Assembly (NCBI GenBank): GCA_900550475.1
Contig: URSA01000007.1
Location: 1 to 64,000 of the forward strand
From: an uncultured Lachnospiraceae bacterium
Lineage (GTDB): Bacteria; Bacillota; Clostridia; Lachnospirales; Lachnospiraceae
Length of the DNA: 64,000 nucleotides
Direction: 5' to 3'
A model generated the notes under the pieces. It ran no database searches. It was given only the letters and a program-made list of their open reading frames with translations, and was not told the DNA's origin. The position numbers were made by a program, and so were the translations under genes. Positions 62,389 through 64,000 of the stretch are shown here, one piece after another (position 1 is the stretch's first letter; each line of letters begins with the position of its first letter).

Positions 62389-64000
62389 ATGATACAATTA
62401 CTGGTGTTTGGAATCGTAATATTGCTGTTCATCCTGGCGGTCATGCTGTTCAGCCACTCCCAGTCGCTGCAAAGATTTGCGGTGATGGAGTTTCTGCTGG
62501 TGGTGGCGGTGACGGCGGTGGCGTATATGGGCTTCACAAAGGCCAAGAGCTTTATGACATCCCAGTACCTGTCACTGTTCGGCGTCTATATCAGCGGAGC
62601 GCAGGATTACGCGGGAGAGCTTGAGCAGCTTACCTCGCTGGATTCCGCTGCGGCATGGCAGACGGAGGGCGACGACCTGCAAAACCTGTTGGAGCAGAGC
62701 CTGCCCGTGACGACGGTGGACGGCGAACAGTCCTGCTACCTGACGGCAGCGGTTTACGAAAGGCTTTCCGGGGGTGAATACGCCGCAAGGGTGCTGCGCC
62801 AGACGAAGAATAAAGGATGCCTTTCCGAGGAGGATTGCAGATATTATATAGAACAGCTGGCAAACACGGCGATCCAGTCAAAGTCGGTAGTCAGCGGGGA
62901 GACAAAGCAGGGCACGGGAGTGCTTGTGTATGCGGACCGCCGCAGTGTGGCGCCGAAATACATTCTCCTGACGGAGATCTCCCTTGCGCCGGTGCAGGCG
63001 GACATAGCGAATATGCAGAGAGAGTTTTTGGTGTACGGTGCGGCATTTCTGCTGGTTACCTCACTTTTGCTTGCATTGGTGATCTTCTTGCAGGGACGGC
63101 AGATGCGCAGTCTGGTGAGGGTGACGGCGCGTGTGGCGGAGGGAAAAGAGGACTGGGATTCCTTGAAAAACAGCGCTGACGGCTTCTGGATCGAGAGCAA
63201 CGAGATGCGCCGGCTGAAAAACAGTCTGGGGCAGATCTCCACGGATGTTGCCAGAATGAACTACATCAAATACAAGGTGCTGCAGAACTATTACCGCTTT
63301 GCACCGAAGCAGATCGAGCAGATCCTCGGCAAGTATTCCATCTTAGAGGTGGAGCCGGGCGACAACGTGCATGTTACCGGGACGCTGGCGTTCGTGGCGT
63401 ATCCCGAAAACAGGGGGCTGGGCGAGGATCAGCACCTGCGCCGGATGGACAGGGAATACAAGCGCCTCGGGGAGAAGCAGAAGGAGTACGAGGGCATTCT
63501 GCTCTCCGACAACAGCGATCTGACCACCCTGCAGCTTCTGTTCCGGGAGGAGACGAGGAAAGCACTCTATTTCGGACTGGAAATAGCGGCGCCGCAGGAG
63601 GGAGAGGTTCAGGAGCCCGCGTTTGTGCTGCTGCACCGCACCGCCTTTATGTACGGTGTGATCGGCAATGACGAGCAGGCATTCACCTACATGCTTTCCC
63701 GGGAAATGAAGATGCTGGAAAAATACGTGGAGCAATTCCGTTCCATGGGAATCCGCATGGCAGTTACGGATGCGGTGTACGAACTGGTGGAAAAAGAGAC
63801 CACGGGCAGATATATCGGATATCTGGAGGAGGGCGGCTGCACCTTCAAGCTGTACGAGATTCTGGATGCTTACCCGGCGAAGGAGCGTCAGCGGAGGCTG
63901 GACACCAAGGACAAATTCCGGAAGGCGCTGAACCTGTTCTATCAGGGAGACTACTATCTGGGACGCAACCTGTTTACGGAAGTGTTGAAGGAATGCCCGG
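62389..64000 (+). CDS. Membrane protein with a degenerate class III nucleotide-cyclase-like domain, cut by the window end
   Basis: At least 537 codons, open to the edge. Two membrane helices (about 2-55 and 210-232) flank an extracytoplasmic domain of about 150 residues. A linker leads to a region that follows the order of class III cyclases: YYRFAPKQIEQILGKYSILEVEPGDNV, then a strand where FADIRGF is expected but FVAYPENRG is found. The end matches the segment after a cyclase domain (FKLYEILDAYP, then a TPR-like KALNLFYQGDYYLGRNLF). The metal-binding Asp residues are absent, so it is probably not an active cyclase. GAGG precedes ATG 62389. Confidence 0.7.
   Translation, partial: MIQLLVFGIVILLFILAVMLFSHSQSLQRFAVMEFLLVVAVTAVAYMGFTKAKSFMTSQYLSLFGVYISGAQDYAGELEQLTSLDSAAAWQTEGDDLQNLLEQSLPVTTVDGEQSCYLTAAVYERLSGGEYAARVLRQTKNKGCLSEEDCRYYIEQLANTAIQSKSVVSGETKQGTGVLVYADRRSVAPKYILLTEISLAPVQADIANMQREFLVYGAAFLLVTSLLLALVIFLQGRQMRSLVRVTARVAEGKEDWDSLKNSADGFWIESNEMRRLKNSLGQISTDVARMNYIKYKVLQNYYRFAPKQIEQILGKYSILEVEPGDNVHVTGTLAFVAYPENRGLGEDQHLRRMDREYKRLGEKQKEYEGILLSDNSDLTTLQLLFREETRKALYFGLEIAAPQEGEVQEPAFVLLHRTAFMYGVIGNDEQAFTYMLSREMKMLEKYVEQFRSMGIRMAVTDAVYELVEKETTGRYIGYLEEGGCTFKLYEILDAYPAKERQRRLDTKDKFRKALNLFYQGDYYLGRNLFTEVLKECP

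Overview
The window is the replication-origin region of a low-to-mid GC Gram-positive anaerobe, most likely a member of the Lachnospiraceae (Clostridia). The reasons are the gene order dnaA-dnaN-yaaA-recF-gyrB-gyrA on the minus strand facing rpmH-rnpA-yidD-yidC-jag-mnmE-mnmG-rsmG on the plus strand, soj/spo0J (parA/parB) with two perfect parS sites close by, and DUF4446 and DUF3881 family genes next to parB and serS. No rRNA or species marker is present, so the family assignment is inference from gene content.

Layout. (1) 1-3.4 kb: a type I restriction-modification hsdM-hsdS pair. hsdS is cut by the window edge inside a GACA tetranucleotide tract; an orphan RelB/DinJ antitoxin gene follows. 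(2) 3.4-7.4 kb: a MarR-controlled heterodimeric ABC exporter. (3) 7.5-13 kb: a von Willebrand A/zinc-ribbon membrane pair, an ECF S-component, a hairpin repeat array with an exact 62-bp period, and small membrane proteins among decayed genes. (4) 13.3-18.8 kb: a soluble chemoreceptor with a CZB domain behind a cre-like site, then an AraC regulator converging on a DUF2264 + GH88 glycan-degradation pair. (5) 19-28 kb: gyrA, gyrB, recF, yaaA, dnaN, dnaA. (6) 27.9-28.3 kb: oriC with DnaA boxes on both sides of dnaA. (7) 28.3-43 kb: ribosome, membrane-insertion, tRNA-modification and chromosome-segregation genes, a DegS/DegU-like two-component pair, an HD-GYP protein, serS and tRNA-Arg(CCU). (8) 43-54 kb: an accessory stretch with a second copy of the 62-bp repeat, a duplicated tRNA 3' end, a GH36 alpha-galactosidase, a chimeric Sir2/YhcG gene, hemerythrin, TetR, YbaK, methyltransferase and GNAT genes and several relics. 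(9) 54-56.4 kb: an AraC-regulated feoAB iron importer. (10) 56.4-64 kb: two paralogous histidine-kinase-type ATPases, an SH3 protein, a response regulator with a contracted active-site loop, a 603-aa protein whose N-terminus recalls contractile-injection or phage-tail-associated proteins, a possible membrane pseudokinase and a degenerate class III nucleotide-cyclase-like membrane protein that runs off the right edge.

On both sides of oriC most genes point away from the origin, so they are co-directional with replication. The most promising candidate for an undescribed system is the 56.4-64 kb signalling/injection-like locus. It combines several sensory proteins whose catalytic positions look lost, and it appears to be the left edge of a larger operon. 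The second candidate is the hairpin repeat family at 11.1, 43.3 and 45.1 kb.
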